Shown here piece after piece: positions 46,127-55,600 of a DNA stretch of 64,000 nt. Source of the DNA: Deltaproteobacteria bacterium (GTDB lineage: Bacteria > Desulfobacterota > DSM-4660 > Desulfatiglandales > Desulfatiglandaceae). The notes under the pieces were generated by a model. It saw only the letters and a list, made by a program, of their open reading frames with translations. It did not search any database and was not told where the DNA came from. How positions within the stretch are numbered: the stretch's first letter is position 1; every line of letters starts with the position of its first letter. Position numbers and translations under genes: made by a program. Where the stretch lies: contig JAFDIV010000014.1 in assembly GCA_019307815.1 (NCBI GenBank), positions 31,744 through 95,743 on the forward strand, written 5' to 3'.

Positions 46127-46968
46127 GCAGCGTCAAGGCACTCGTATTTACAGGCTATGGCCTGAATTGCGACTATGAAACCCACTATGCCCTCAAGTGT
46201 GCCGGAGCAGACCCACACCGGGTACACATCAATGCATTTATCCTGGGTAACCCTACAGACCTGAGGGCCCGACTGGATGATTACCATATCTTGGTCTTTT
46301 GCGGTGGATTCAGTTGGGGTGATGACCACGGCGCCGGCGTGATCATGGCCTCTAAGATGCGCCGGCATCTGGGTGAGCAAATTGCACGCTTCATCCAGGA
46401 TGGCAAACTCATCCTGGGAATCTGCAATGGATTTCAGGCCCTGGTCAACCTGGGTCTCTTGCCGGGCCTTGATGGAAACTATGCCGAAAGAAAGGTGGCC
46501 TTGACCTATAATGACACTGGCAACTTCATAGACACCTGGGTCAAACTGCGCTTTTCTCCTTCCAGCCCTTGTGTGTTCACAAAAGGACTCTCACAAATGG
46601 ACCTTCCAGTGCGTCACGGGGAAGGGAAATTTTACGCCTCAAAGGAGGTCTTGAATAGGCTCATTATGAACAACCAGGTAGTTGTCCAATACTGTAAAGA
46701 GGACGGCTCTCCGGCCGAAGGTCAGTGGCCCCTTAATCCAAACGGCTCTCTCCTTGATATTGCGGGCATATGCGACCCTACCGGGCGGATCTTTGGATTA
46801 ATGCCTCACCCAGAGGCATTCAACCATTTCACCAACTATCCAGACTGGACATGGAAAAAGGAAGAGGCCCTTCGACGAGGCGAGTCCCTCCCCGGCCGAG
46901 AAGGCGAGGGCATAAAGATCTTCAGTAACGCAGTCCAATACATTAAGGAAACATTCGGCCTTTCCTAA
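46123..46968 (+). CDS. purQ: Phosphoribosylformylglycinamidine synthase glutaminase subunit
   Basis: 281 residues of class I glutamine amidotransferase: catalytic cysteine in GICNGFQALVNLG and His/Glu in LMPHPEAFNHF. The start at 46123 uses the ATGA overlap with the purL stop, so the two are translationally coupled. It feeds ammonia to PurL. It is about 50 residues longer than Bacillus PurQ. Confidence 0.95.
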   Translation: MSSVKALVFTGYGLNCDYETHYALKCAGADPHRVHINAFILGNPTDLRARLDDYHILVFCGGFSWGDDHGAGVIMASKMRRHLGEQIARFIQDGKLILGICNGFQALVNLGLLPGLDGNYAERKVALTYNDTGNFIDTWVKLRFSPSSPCVFTKGLSQMDLPVRHGEGKFYASKEVLNRLIMNNQVVVQYCKEDGSPAEGQWPLNPNGSLLDIAGICDPTGRIFGLMPHPEAFNHFTNYPDWTWKKEEALRRGESLPGREGEGIKIFSNAVQYIKETFGLS

Positions 46969-46995
46969 GGCCCTGCCGGATTCTCCATCCTTAGG

Positions 46996-47024
46996 CACAA
47001 GGAATCCTTGTGGCTTGACTTTTT
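46996..47024 (+). terminator. Weak terminator-like hairpin after purQ
   Basis: CACAAGG and CCTTGTG form a seven-pair stem with a three-base loop, followed six bases later by CTTTTT. The T run is displaced, so strength is uncertain. Confidence 0.4.
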
Positions 47025-47084
47025 CGCCCATCCGACATATATAAGCAATTCTTTGACAGCTTTCGGCAACCTGAGCGGATGGGG

Positions 47085-47190
47085 GGCTTTTGGGTAATTC
47101 ATAAAACAAAGAGGGAATCTGAATAGCCCTCACTCCGGGCAATGCGACATTCCCTCTGCTGACTGCCGATTCCTGCCGGTAGGCTGAATG
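47085..47190. repeat. Dispersed intergenic repeat, copy E
   Basis: Positions 47100-47150 match the inverse of 8286-8335 (GGGAATCT, GCCCTCACT-CGGGCAA, GCGACATTCCCT) and 47160-47180 match the inverse of 8195-8217 (GACTGCCGATTCCTGCC). It precedes the small basic gene. Confidence 0.7.
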
Positions 47191-47224
47191 GGCACTATCT
47201 GATTTAAAAGAACGGAGGAAGACA

Positions 47225-47362
47225 GTGGCTTCAAAAACAAAAAAAACACGAATTATTCGAAAAAGAAAACATAAACCCAATAGGACCAATCTAAAGGCAG
47301 ATCAAAAACGCATACTGAAAAATGCGGAAATCCTTAGATCCTTGGCTGAGGATTCACAATAG
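47225..47362 (+). CDS. Small highly basic protein (45 residues)
   Basis: A short gene starting with GTG and preceded by GGAGGAAGACA. The product is rich in Lys and Arg (ASKTKKTRIIRKRKHKPNRT near the N-terminus) with a helical tail (LKNAEILRSLAEDSQ). Composition suggests binding to RNA, DNA or the ribosome. It lies alone between purQ and the thiolase. I do not recognise a named family. Confidence 0.55.
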   Translation: MASKTKKTRIIRKRKHKPNRTNLKADQKRILKNAEILRSLAEDSQ

Positions 47363-47461
47363 GCAATGGGATTCTGATCGGTTCATCTTATTGGTATCTA
47401 TTAACACGCCTCACTCTAGTGCAGTTTCACAAGAACTAGCATATTCGGGAAAGGGATTACC

Positions 47462-48715
47462 ATGAAAGAAGTTGTGATTATTTCAGCCTGTAGAACCGCC
47501 ATTGGTGCCTTTGGCGGAACACTCAAGGATGTTAATGCTGCGGTTTTGGCCAGTGTTACCATGAAGGAGGCTATCCGTCGAGCAGGTATTGAGCCTGATA
47601 TGATTGATGATGTGCGTTATGGCTGTTGCCTTGAGCCGGTCGATGCACTCAATGTGGCAAGGGTTGCAGCACTTATGGCCGGAATACCTGAAAATATTGC
47701 GGCTGTCACCATAAACCGCGTGTGTATCTCGGGCATGGAGGCCGTGATATCGGGCATGGCCATGATCCAGGCAGGCATGGCAGAGATCATCCTAGCCGGA
47801 GGGACAGAGCACATGTCAGGCGTACCTTATGTGGTTCCAGGGGCCAGATGGGGATGCCGACTCCAAGATCAGGTCTTTGTGGACTGGATGATCCATGCAC
47901 TCCACTGTGGGTCTCACCTGCTACCCGGCCCAGAACACGGTCCCCTAAAGGAAGGAATGCCCCTTGAGATGTTCAAAGGCAAGCCCTATATCATGGGCCA
48001 TACAGCCGAATTCGTAGCGCAAATGCACAATATCAGCCGGGAAGAAATGGATGAGGTGGCACTACGCAGCCACAATAATGCGGAGAGGGCCACGAAAGAG
48101 GGGGACTTCAAGGACGAAATCGTCCCTGTGGAGGTACCACAAAAAAAGGGAAAGCCACCCATCATCTTTGATAAGGACGAACACTTCCGTCCAGGACTTA
48201 CCATGGAAGCCCTTGCAAAGCTTCCCCCAGCCTTCATCCCCAAAGTGGGAAAGGTCACAGCAGGGAATTCATCAGGTATAAACGATGGCTCAAGCGGAAT
48301 GGTTATCATGTCCGCAGATAAGGCCAAAGAGCTGGGAATCCAGCCCCTTGCCAGGATACGAGCCGTGGGCCGGGGTGCCTGCCATCCGTCGGTCATGGGA
48401 CTGAGCCCTGTCCCTGCTGTTAAGGATCTCCTCAACAAGAATCCCGACCTAAAACTGGAAGACTTCGAGCTCATTGAAGTCAATGAGGCCTTTGCTGCCC
48501 AGTACCTGGGTGTGGAAAGGGAGCTAGGCCTGAACAGGGAGATCACCAATGTCAACGGCTCTGGAATCGGACTGGGCCACCCTGTTGGATCCACAGGATG
48601 CAGAATCATGGTGACCCTTATCTATGCCATGAAAAAACGAAGAAAGACACTGGGGCTTGCTACCCTGTGCGGGGGCGGCGGGGTGTCCATGGCCTGTGCG
48701 ATAGAAATGTTGTAA
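47462..48715 (+). CDS. Thiolase (acetyl-CoA C-acyltransferase)
   Basis: 417 residues. Nucleophile cysteine in INRVCISGMEAV, NEAFAAQYLG, GLGHPVGSTG with the base His, and LCGGGGVSMACAIEML at the end are all family motifs. It forms or cleaves acetoacetyl-CoA or longer 3-ketoacyl-CoA. No adjacent beta-oxidation genes show which substrate it prefers. It converges on recO. Confidence 0.95.
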   Translation: MKEVVIISACRTAIGAFGGTLKDVNAAVLASVTMKEAIRRAGIEPDMIDDVRYGCCLEPVDALNVARVAALMAGIPENIAAVTINRVCISGMEAVISGMAMIQAGMAEIILAGGTEHMSGVPYVVPGARWGCRLQDQVFVDWMIHALHCGSHLLPGPEHGPLKEGMPLEMFKGKPYIMGHTAEFVAQMHNISREEMDEVALRSHNNAERATKEGDFKDEIVPVEVPQKKGKPPIIFDKDEHFRPGLTMEALAKLPPAFIPKVGKVTAGNSSGINDGSSGMVIMSADKAKELGIQPLARIRAVGRGACHPSVMGLSPVPAVKDLLNKNPDLKLEDFELIEVNEAFAAQYLGVERELGLNREITNVNGSGIGLGHPVGSTGCRIMVTLIYAMKKRRKTLGLATLCGGGGVSMACAIEML

Positions 48716-48721
48716 CGCACG

Positions 48722-48793
48722 AATGTCAAATGTCAAATGACCAATAACAAAACAGTAACCTAAGAATTAGAATGCGTTTGGCATTTGGCATTT
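48722..48793. terminator. Bidirectional hairpin between thiolase and recO
   Basis: AATGTCAAATGTCAAATG and GTTTGGCATTTGGCATTT pair as a 16-base stem with G-T pairs. It lies between convergent genes and probably ends both transcripts, though no long T run follows. Confidence 0.4.
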
Positions 48794-48808
48794 GAAATTT
48801 GGCATTTC

Positions 48809-49552
48809 TTATCCCAAATACTCCCGGCTTTTCAGCTTCTTGCCCAGGCGGTAGATAATGTGTTGCTCCAGGACCGCCTTTATTTCCTCTATGGTTCTGG
48901 CCTCCAGAAAAGGCTCCTGACCTGCCTCTTCATCTGGTTCTTGGATTTGTCTCAAGGCCCTGACACTTGCCGGGTCCATCCCCGGATATCTTTCTGATTC
49001 CCTCCTGCAACCAAGGCAGGATATCCCCCCCCTTTCGGCAACAAATACTGCCCTACCTTCACCCCTATAGTTGCGCCCACAGTAACAACACCGCTCAGTG
49101 GCTATGGCATAGCCGCCCAAGGTCATGGCCCTGGCCTCGAAAACCAGGCGAACCTCCTCTAGTGCCTCCCCCTTACACAATCGTTCAAATGAACCCTTAA
49201 GCAAATAAAACATCTTCTTTTCTTTAACGTGGAGTGGGAAAAGAGTCTCGGTCAATTCGACCAAGTAGCTTGCCGTAGCAAGCAGGCCATAATCTCTCCG
49301 CAACTGGCCAAAGCCATCTATCAATTTACAGGCATCCAAAAAGAGCAACTGATTTTCCTTTTTGCTATGATATTCCAATTGTACAAGGCAAAAATGGTCC
49401 AAGCAGTTCACAAACCTCTTCCGGCTCCTTTTTGCCGCCTTTGCGATACCTTTTAGGATCCCCGCCTCTGGGGTGAAAAAGGAAACCAAGAGGTCCGACT
49501 CACCGAACTCTTTGATGCGAAGGATTAGGGCCTGGGAACGAAAATGTTTCAT
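48809..49552 (-). CDS. recO: DNA repair protein RecO
   Basis: About 247 residues. An N-terminal OB fold (MKHFRSQALILRIKEFGESD) leads to a helical domain and a zinc-binding region with CCYCGRN and ISCLGCRR. RecO loads RecA on single-strand DNA bound by SSB. ATG at 49552 matches the family; the frame extends to 49612 but adds atypical residues. Confidence 0.93.
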   Translation of the reverse strand: MKHFRSQALILRIKEFGESDLLVSFFTPEAGILKGIAKAAKRSRKRFVNCLDHFCLVQLEYHSKKENQLLFLDACKLIDGFGQLRRDYGLLATASYLVELTETLFPLHVKEKKMFYLLKGSFERLCKGEALEEVRLVFEARAMTLGGYAIATERCCYCGRNYRGEGRAVFVAERGGISCLGCRRESERYPGMDPASVRALRQIQEPDEEAGQEPFLEARTIEEIKAVLEQHIIYRLGKKLKSREYLG

Positions 49553-49650
49553 GGATATTCTGGCAAAGGTATCAAGTTGCTGGCTCCGGGAATTAAGCTT
49601 ACATTTCCACAAGTAGGAGGATACAAAAATTTTCAGTAATTACCAAAAAA

Positions 49651-49691
49651 AAGAAACCCCCTGCCCTTTTGTGGGACCAAGGGGCTTTTTT
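49651..49691 (-). terminator. Terminator of the outer-membrane barrel gene
   Basis: On the minus strand GCCCCTTGGTCCC and GGGCAGGGGG form an imperfect GC-rich stem followed by TTTCTTTTTTTT. It also has a T run on the plus strand. Confidence 0.65.
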
Positions 49692-49715
49692 GATCCTAAC
49701 TATTGAAAAAGTGAT

Positions 49716-50489
49716 CTAGAATTGGATGCCCATCTCCCCAAATGGCCCATGGAACTTCACGTCGGCATCAACATCCTCTTCATCGATCTTTATCCTATCA
49801 TACCTGTACCCCCCTGCTATGAAAAAGGGACCCATGGGCCTAAACTTTATCCTGCCGATAAGACTAATCAGGCTGTTTCCGCTGTAGGAAATACCCCGTC
49901 CCTCCGCCTCTATGGCAAATTTTTCAATGGGAGCAAACTGTACCCCTATGTACACCATTGGGATCGGAACAGTGAGACTCTTTGACTCTTCAATGCCCGT
50001 GCTGTCCTGCCGAACTTCGGCCTTGAAATCAACTATGCGCGCGTTAAGCCCCAGGTCCACGTTGAGCATCTTTGCAGTGGCCGTTTTGAGGAAGGGAAGC
50101 CCGTAATACAGGGCAATATCATAGTGGTCCAACTTGACTTTGGAATAGAAATCCACATTGGCCGTGAATGTCTCGTCCCCGAACTTAAAATTTACATTCT
50201 TTTGGCCTGTGCCGTCGAATTCGCATTGTGTTCCCATTAGGTAAATATTTGGAATAAAGAGGGGCATATCAATCTTGACCCTTCCTGTAAGGCGAAGCTC
50301 TGTGTCATACTTAAGATCCTTTTCCAAATCCAACGAATCAGTGGCAGTTATGGGCTTATAACCAATATCACCTTGGGGCTTCTGGTTCCATCCCCCAAGG
50401 GCCACTTCAAGCCCCATAGCATGGGCAGTAAAGGGGAGCCCCAACACCATTACCAGACAAATTATTCCCAGCAGTGCTTTTTTCACCAT
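49716..50489 (-). CDS. Outer membrane beta-barrel protein (TIGR04219-like)
   Basis: 257 residues with a signal peptide (ALLGIICLVMVLGLPFTAHA). The rest alternates hydrophobic and polar residues in beta strands, with GLEVALGGW after the cut site and the C-terminal GPFGEMGIQF ending in Phe, as expected for barrel assembly. GGAGGAAAGAGG precedes the ATG. The pattern resembles the TIGR04219 barrel family; its function is unknown. Confidence 0.75.
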   Translation of the reverse strand: MVKKALLGIICLVMVLGLPFTAHAMGLEVALGGWNQKPQGDIGYKPITATDSLDLEKDLKYDTELRLTGRVKIDMPLFIPNIYLMGTQCEFDGTGQKNVNFKFGDETFTANVDFYSKVKLDHYDIALYYGLPFLKTATAKMLNVDLGLNARIVDFKAEVRQDSTGIEESKSLTVPIPMVYIGVQFAPIEKFAIEAEGRGISYSGNSLISLIGRIKFRPMGPFFIAGGYRYDRIKIDEEDVDADVKFHGPFGEMGIQF

Positions 50490-50780
50490 CCTCTTTCCTC
50501 CTTTTCATATCTTCTTATTTTACCGCTTACCCCAAAACCAAAATCACATGGGCGTCAAATTCCTGTCGAAAAATGGATATCTGGTCCTTATGGAGCAATT
50601 CCTGTGCCAAAAAGCTGGTTTGAGGGAAAGTAGGAGGTTAGGGCATATTTCGGACACATCACTCCCTTAGACCCTGAAGCCTGGTTTTGAAAAGCCATAA
50701 GCTAAGAGAAAGGGACCTAAAAATCTGACTAATCCAAGTGGCAATCAGCTCGTGGGGTGTTAGAAAGGGGACGGAAGTTG

Positions 50781-50819
50781 AAAAAACCCCCGACCCAAGG
50801 GCTTTCGGGCCGGGGGTCA
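50781..50819 (-). terminator. Terminator of the liv operon
   Basis: On the minus strand ACCCCCG...CGGGGGT with inner GCCC/GGGT pairs is followed by TTTTTT. It lies just after the livK stop. The rest of the 356-base gap to the barrel-protein start shows no gene. Confidence 0.75.
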
Positions 50820-50845
50820 GAAAGTATCCGGGAAGATAAACGCCG

Positions 50846-51997
50846 TTAAGGAGTGATGAGTCCCAGGTCCTTCACAACGCCGAAATGGTGGAACCGGCCG
50901 TTCCTTACGATCTGTACCTGGACCTCCTTTACTACCTCGCCGATGTCTGTGAATCCTTTGAGCACGCCGGTAAGGCCATTAAAATCCTTGGTCTCAGCAA
51001 TGGCCTTGCGGATATCAGGGCCCTTGAGGCTTCCCGCCCGTTTGATGGCATCGCAAATGATCATAAAGGCATCATAGGCAGAGGCCCCCACCATGTCCGG
51101 CTGGATCCCGTATCGCTTTTCGTATTCCTTCAGGAAGGCCTGAACCTCAGGACGGGGGTCGTCCCGGTTGAGGTTGGTCACGATGACGAATCCCTCGGCG
51201 GCCTTTCCCGCGATCTCAATGAACTTAGGAGAATCCGCACCCTCCTCTCCAAGGATTCGGGTTTTCATTCCCATTTCCCGTGCCTGCTTTACAATGGGAC
51301 CTGTCTGGAAATAGTAACCGCTTGCAAAGATCAGGTCAGGATTCAATTCCTTGATCTTGGAAAGATAGGGCTTGAAGTCCTTCTCCTTGAAGGGATAGGT
51401 CTGAGCCGAGATAATCTTCATCCCTCTAGCCCTGGTCTTTACGTAGGTCTTGAATCCTTCCGCCAGGGTCCTTCCAAAGTCATTGTCGCTGGTCAAAAGC
51501 GCCACACGTTTGGCTTTGAGCAGTTTTTCGGAGACATACCCTGCGGATTTGCCTTCCACCATTCCCAAAAATCCGTTCCGGAAGCAGTAATTACCCGCCC
51601 GGGTGATGTCGGGGTGGACTGCGTAGGCAGAAACCAGGGGAATCTCCTCATCCTGGAATATGGGGGCCACGGCTCGGGTGGGGGTGCTGTAGGAGCCCGC
51701 AACCAGCGCCACAATACGGTCCTGCTGGATGAGTTTACGAGCCAAGGCCACAGCCTCCTTTCCGTTGGCCCTATCGTCATATACCACCAGCTCGACCTTC
51801 TTTCCCAGGACCCCTCCTTCCTTGTTGACCCGCTCTAAGGCGAGCTTAACCGAATTGTGTACGCTCAGGCCGTCAGCAGCGGCAAACCCGGTCAACGGGG
51901 CTAACAAGCCGATCTTGACCGTGCCGGCTGCCCAGGCGCTCCCTGCCAAAAGGCCAAAGACCGCAATCAGGATGAAAACGAACCTCATGTGTTTCAT
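50846..51997 (-). CDS. livK: Branched-chain amino acid ABC transporter substrate-binding protein
   Basis: 383 residues with a signal peptide (FVFILIAVFGLLAGSAWAAG). The mature part is a two-lobed periplasmic binding fold (VKIGLLAPLTGFAAADG, VVYDDRANGKEAVALARKL). ATG at 51997 has AAAGGAGGTAAGGAGA upstream. It is the last gene after livF, with a 133-base gap, and ends at a strong terminator. The specificity may be amino acids, amides or other small ligands. Confidence 0.93.
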   Translation of the reverse strand: MKHMRFVFILIAVFGLLAGSAWAAGTVKIGLLAPLTGFAAADGLSVHNSVKLALERVNKEGGVLGKKVELVVYDDRANGKEAVALARKLIQQDRIVALVAGSYSTPTRAVAPIFQDEEIPLVSAYAVHPDITRAGNYCFRNGFLGMVEGKSAGYVSEKLLKAKRVALLTSDNDFGRTLAEGFKTYVKTRARGMKIISAQTYPFKEKDFKPYLSKIKELNPDLIFASGYYFQTGPIVKQAREMGMKTRILGEEGADSPKFIEIAGKAAEGFVIVTNLNRDDPRPEVQAFLKEYEKRYGIQPDMVGASAYDAFMIICDAIKRAGSLKGPDIRKAIAETKDFNGLTGVLKGFTDIGEVVKEVQVQIVRNGRFHHFGVVKDLGLITP

Positions 51998-52130
51998 TCT
52001 CCTTACCTCCTTTCTTTTTATGGCCATTCGTCCCAAAAGAACGAATAATACTTGGATTTTCTGCCATTGCTAATAGAATAGTCCCCTCTCCTGGCCCGAT
52101 GCACCGGACCACCTCACCTCCCCCCTCATT

Positions 52131-52841
52131 TTAACGGCCCAGGTAGGCCCGCTTGACCTCTGGATCCTCCATGAGATCCTTGGCCTCTCCCTGGTATGAT
52201 ATACTCCCTGTCTCAAGCACATAGGCCCGATGCGAAACCGCCAGGGAGGCAACGGCATTCTGTTCCACAAGAAGAATGCTCAGCTTCTGCTCCCGGTTGA
52301 GCTGACCCAAGAGATCGAAAACCCGATCCACGAGCTTGGGCATGAGCCCCATGGAGACCTCGTCCACCAAGAGAAGTTCTGGGTCAGAGACAAGGGCCCT
52401 GGCAATAGCCAACTGCTGCTGCTCGCCACCTGAAAGGGTGCTGGCAGCCTGGTTCTTTCTTTCCCCGAGGATTGGAAAAAGCTCATAGAGCCAGGAAATC
52501 CGCTCCTCAAGTGGGAGCTTCCCCCTGAGCCTGTAAGCCCCCACCAATAGATTCTCAAAGACCGTAAGCCGGGGGAAGACCCGTGCCCGCTCCGGGACCA
52601 TACGGATTCCAGAAAGGGCCCGCCGATGGGCCGGAAGGGAAGAGATTTCTTCTCCCTTGAAGAGGATGCTTCCTGCCTTCAAGGGGACGATGCCCATGAT
52701 GGCGTTGAGAATCGAGGACTTTCCGGCCCCATTTGCCCCGATGATGGAGACCAGTTCACCTTGGTCCAGGTGAAAGCTCACACCATTCACGGCCCGGATG
52801 TCACCGTAAGAGATATGGAGATCCCTGACTTCAAGCAGCAT
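52131..52841 (-). CDS. livF: Branched-chain amino acid ABC transporter ATPase LivF
   Basis: 236 residues. Walker A GANGAGKSSILNAI, signature LSGGEQQQLAIARAL, Walker B LLLVDEVSMGL. The start at 52841 is preferred because GGGGGAGG precedes it; it overlaps the livG stop by 11 bases. It pairs with LivG to energise uptake. Confidence 0.95.
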   Translation of the reverse strand: MLLEVRDLHISYGDIRAVNGVSFHLDQGELVSIIGANGAGKSSILNAIMGIVPLKAGSILFKGEEISSLPAHRRALSGIRMVPERARVFPRLTVFENLLVGAYRLRGKLPLEERISWLYELFPILGERKNQAASTLSGGEQQQLAIARALVSDPELLLVDEVSMGLMPKLVDRVFDLLGQLNREQKLSILLVEQNAVASLAVSHRAYVLETGSISYQGEAKDLMEDPEVKRAYLGR

Positions 52842-53598
52842 GGGCCTCCCCCTTCCGGCCGAGGTAGGCCTCAATGACGCGCTCGTCCTGCTGAATCTGT
52901 GCGGGAGTCCCTTCGGCGATCTTCCTGCCGTGATCCAAGACTACAATTCGATCACAAAGTCCCATGGTTACCCGCATATTGTGCTCGATCAAAAGGACAG
53001 TGATCCCGTCCTTTCGGATACTCCGGATGAGTTCCTCAAGTTTTTCGATTTCCTCATGGCGAAGTCCTGAAAAGGACTCATCCAGAAGCAACAGCTTGTG
53101 CCCGATTACCAGTGCCCGGGCGATTTCAAGCCTCCTGAGATTGCCCAACGGAAGAAGTCCTGCCTTCCGCTCAGCCAGCTCAGCCAACCCCACCCGTTCG
53201 AGCATCTTCATGGCTTCCTCCTTTTCCGCCTTGGAGCGCCATGAAGACCAGATCCTGGACAGCCCCCCATAACGCCGGATTCCCCTGGCCACCAGCACAT
53301 TTTCCAGGACAGTTAGCTCGGTAAAAGGTTTAACGATCTGAAAGGTTCTACCTACCCCCAGGGCGGCGATCTGGTGGGGAGGTAATCCGTCGATACGCTG
53401 ACCTTCAAAAAAAACACGTCCCGAAGTGGGGCGGTATACACCGGAAATCAGGTTGAAGCACACGGTCTTGCCCGCTCCATTGGGCCCCAGGAGCCCAAGG
53501 ATCTCCAGTGGTCGAACCTCGAAATTCACCTCGTCCACGGCCCGGAGTCCCCCAAAGTGCTCGGAGAGGTTCTCAACCTTCAGAAGCGCCTCGTTCAT
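52831..53598 (-). CDS. livG: Branched-chain amino acid ABC transporter ATPase LivG
   Basis: 255 residues. Walker A LGPNGAGKTVCFNLISG, Walker B LLLDESFSGL and the LivG-specific C-terminal GTPAQIQQDERVIEAYLG. The usual signature LSGGQ is changed to LPLGNLRRLEIA, where the glycine motif is partly lost; this may affect activity. It overlaps livM by four bases. Confidence 0.93.
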   Translation of the reverse strand: MNEALLKVENLSEHFGGLRAVDEVNFEVRPLEILGLLGPNGAGKTVCFNLISGVYRPTSGRVFFEGQRIDGLPPHQIAALGVGRTFQIVKPFTELTVLENVLVARGIRRYGGLSRIWSSWRSKAEKEEAMKMLERVGLAELAERKAGLLPLGNLRRLEIARALVIGHKLLLLDESFSGLRHEEIEKLEELIRSIRKDGITVLLIEHNMRVTMGLCDRIVVLDHGRKIAEGTPAQIQQDERVIEAYLGRKGEAHAA

Positions 53599-54479
53599 GA
53601 TTTACCTCCAAGCAGTGTGGGAAGGATCCTGTAGCGCAACAGGCTTCTCTCACCCAAAATGCCACCTGGCTGGAAGCGGATCATCAGGAGAAGGAGCACC
53701 ATATAAAAAAGGATCCTGTAATTTTCCACTGGCCGAAAGAGCTCTGGCAAGGCCCCTAGAATCAAGGCCCCTACCACTGGACCCCAGAGTGTACCCATGC
53801 CGCCCAGTACAACCATGCTCAACAGAGAGATGGACACGGGAAAGGAAAAGTCCGTGGCAGCAATAAAGCGCATGTAATGGGCATAAAGGGCACCACCCAC
53901 GCCTGCCATGGCCGTGCCCACCACAAAGGCCAAGAGCTTGAATCTGACCGGAGATATGCCCATGCTGGAGGCAGCCGATTCTTCCTCCCTTAAGGCGAAA
54001 CAGGCCAGGCCCGCCCAGGACCGGCTAAACCACCAACAGACAAGAATCACGACCGCCAAAAAAAACAGGCAGAGGGAGAAAAAGGCGATGCCCTTGAGCT
54101 TCAAACCGAAGAGGTAGATCCGGGGTATCCCCCCGATCCCGAGGGCCCCGCCGAAGAAGGGGACATAGAGAAAAACGGCCTCCACGATAAAGTTGATACC
54201 GATGGTGGTAATGGCAAGGAAATCTTCCCGGACCCGAAGACTCGGGAGCCCAAGCAGCAATCCCACGATACCGCTAATAAGGATCACAAAAGGAAGCCCG
54301 GCCCAAAAAGACAGGCCCGCCTTGGTGGACAGGAGAGCTGCAGTGTAAGCTCCTATCCCGAAAAAGGCTGCATGTCCTAGGGAAATCTGACCGGCATAAC
54401 CCACTATTACGTTGAGGCCGCATACCGTGATGGCCTGTATAGCAATGATGGTTCCAATGGTGATAAGATAGGAGCTCAA
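53595..54479 (-). CDS. livM: Branched-chain amino acid ABC transporter permease LivM
   Basis: 294 residues of alternating membrane helices with NVIVGYAGQISLGHAAFFGI near the N-terminus and VVLGGMGTLWGPVVGALIL towards the end, both family signatures. TTG at 54479 is the start, with GGGAGGG just upstream. It forms the membrane pore with LivH. Confidence 0.95.
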   Translation of the reverse strand: MSSYLITIGTIIAIQAITVCGLNVIVGYAGQISLGHAAFFGIGAYTAALLSTKAGLSFWAGLPFVILISGIVGLLLGLPSLRVREDFLAITTIGINFIVEAVFLYVPFFGGALGIGGIPRIYLFGLKLKGIAFFSLCLFFLAVVILVCWWFSRSWAGLACFALREEESAASSMGISPVRFKLLAFVVGTAMAGVGGALYAHYMRFIAATDFSFPVSISLLSMVVLGGMGTLWGPVVGALILGALPELFRPVENYRILFYMVLLLLMIRFQPGGILGERSLLRYRILPTLLGGKS

Positions 54480-54489
54480 GACACCCTCC

Positions 54490-55353
54490 CTAACGCGATC
54501 CCAGGAGTCCCTCGGAACGCCACATGAGAACGCCGATCATGGCGATGAAAGCAAGGGCGTCCCTTGGGAGAGGAATGTTAGCATATCCGATCAGAATGGT
54601 CTCGGCCACACCAAGAAGTAGAGAGGCGATCACGGCCCCTGGCACTGATCCCATTCCCCCCACTACGATAAGCGCAAGGGTCTTGTAAGCCGGAACCGCG
54701 CCCATGGTGGGATAGACCTGGTTGTAATAGATCCCTACGAGGATCCCTGCAATGGCAGCCACGGACGATCCGATGATAAAGGTCACACTGACGATGAAAT
54801 GGCTGTTGATCCCCATGGCATCGGCGATGGACAGATCCTGGGAAGTGGCCCGCATGGCAAGGCCCAGTTCTGTTCGCGTGGTCACGTACCAGAGGAAGAG
54901 CAAAACACCGGCCGTGATGCTATATACGGCCAGAAGTGTAGATGAAATCTGGATCCCCCCGAAGTGGAGCTCCGGAAACGGAAGATGTGCGGGGAAGGTA
55001 AGGATGTAGGGCCCAGCCACTAGCCTGCATATCTCCTCGATGGCAAGCATTACAGCGATACTTCCAATCAAGGGTACGTAAGGGGGGTATACCAGAAGAG
55101 GATAATAGACAAACCGCTCAATGAGCACCCCCAGGAATGAACAGCAGGCCATACTTCCAAGAAATCCCAGGATGAGGCTCCCTGTCAGGTTGAAAAAAAG
55201 GAGGCCCATGTAGGCCCCAACAGTATATAGGGCTGCGTGGGCCACGTGAAGTATCCGCAAGATGCCATAAACGAGGGCCAGTCCCAGGGTAACCAGGGAG
55301 TAAATGGAGCCCATGGCGATGCCGTTGAGGAGCTGTTCCAAAAAGAGTTGCAT
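54490..55353 (-). CDS. livH: Branched-chain amino acid ABC transporter permease LivH
   Basis: 287 residues. MQLFLEQLLNGIAMGSIYSL is the usual LivH start, followed by membrane helices and VVGGMGSVPGAVIASLLLG. ATG at 55353 matches family length; the open frame extends to 55557 but the added residues are not family-like. It is the first gene of livHMGFK. Confidence 0.95.
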   Translation of the reverse strand: MQLFLEQLLNGIAMGSIYSLVTLGLALVYGILRILHVAHAALYTVGAYMGLLFFNLTGSLILGFLGSMACCSFLGVLIERFVYYPLLVYPPYVPLIGSIAVMLAIEEICRLVAGPYILTFPAHLPFPELHFGGIQISSTLLAVYSITAGVLLFLWYVTTRTELGLAMRATSQDLSIADAMGINSHFIVSVTFIIGSSVAAIAGILVGIYYNQVYPTMGAVPAYKTLALIVVGGMGSVPGAVIASLLLGVAETILIGYANIPLPRDALAFIAMIGVLMWRSEGLLGSR

Positions 55354-55600
55354 GGTTGTCTTAACGCTCTTTACAAGGTTCCGGGCAGGATCCTGGGCCC
55401 CTCCTCCCTGAAAAAAAGTGGCCGGTCGATTTACCGGCAACCAAAAAGGGAGTTCCGCCCATATGGCGGAAAAACGGATGAGATAAGTTGATAAGAGCCC
55501 GATTTGGGCAGAGACTATGCAGAAATCCCCATTGGGTGTCAAGGAAAAGTTGACCACAATATAGCGTGGACAAAAAGAGGCATTTATGAATGGAACTATC

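Noticed and set aside
50885..51838. 317-residue plus-strand open frame
   Set aside because: It lies fully antisense to livK and reflects codon bias in the opposite strand.
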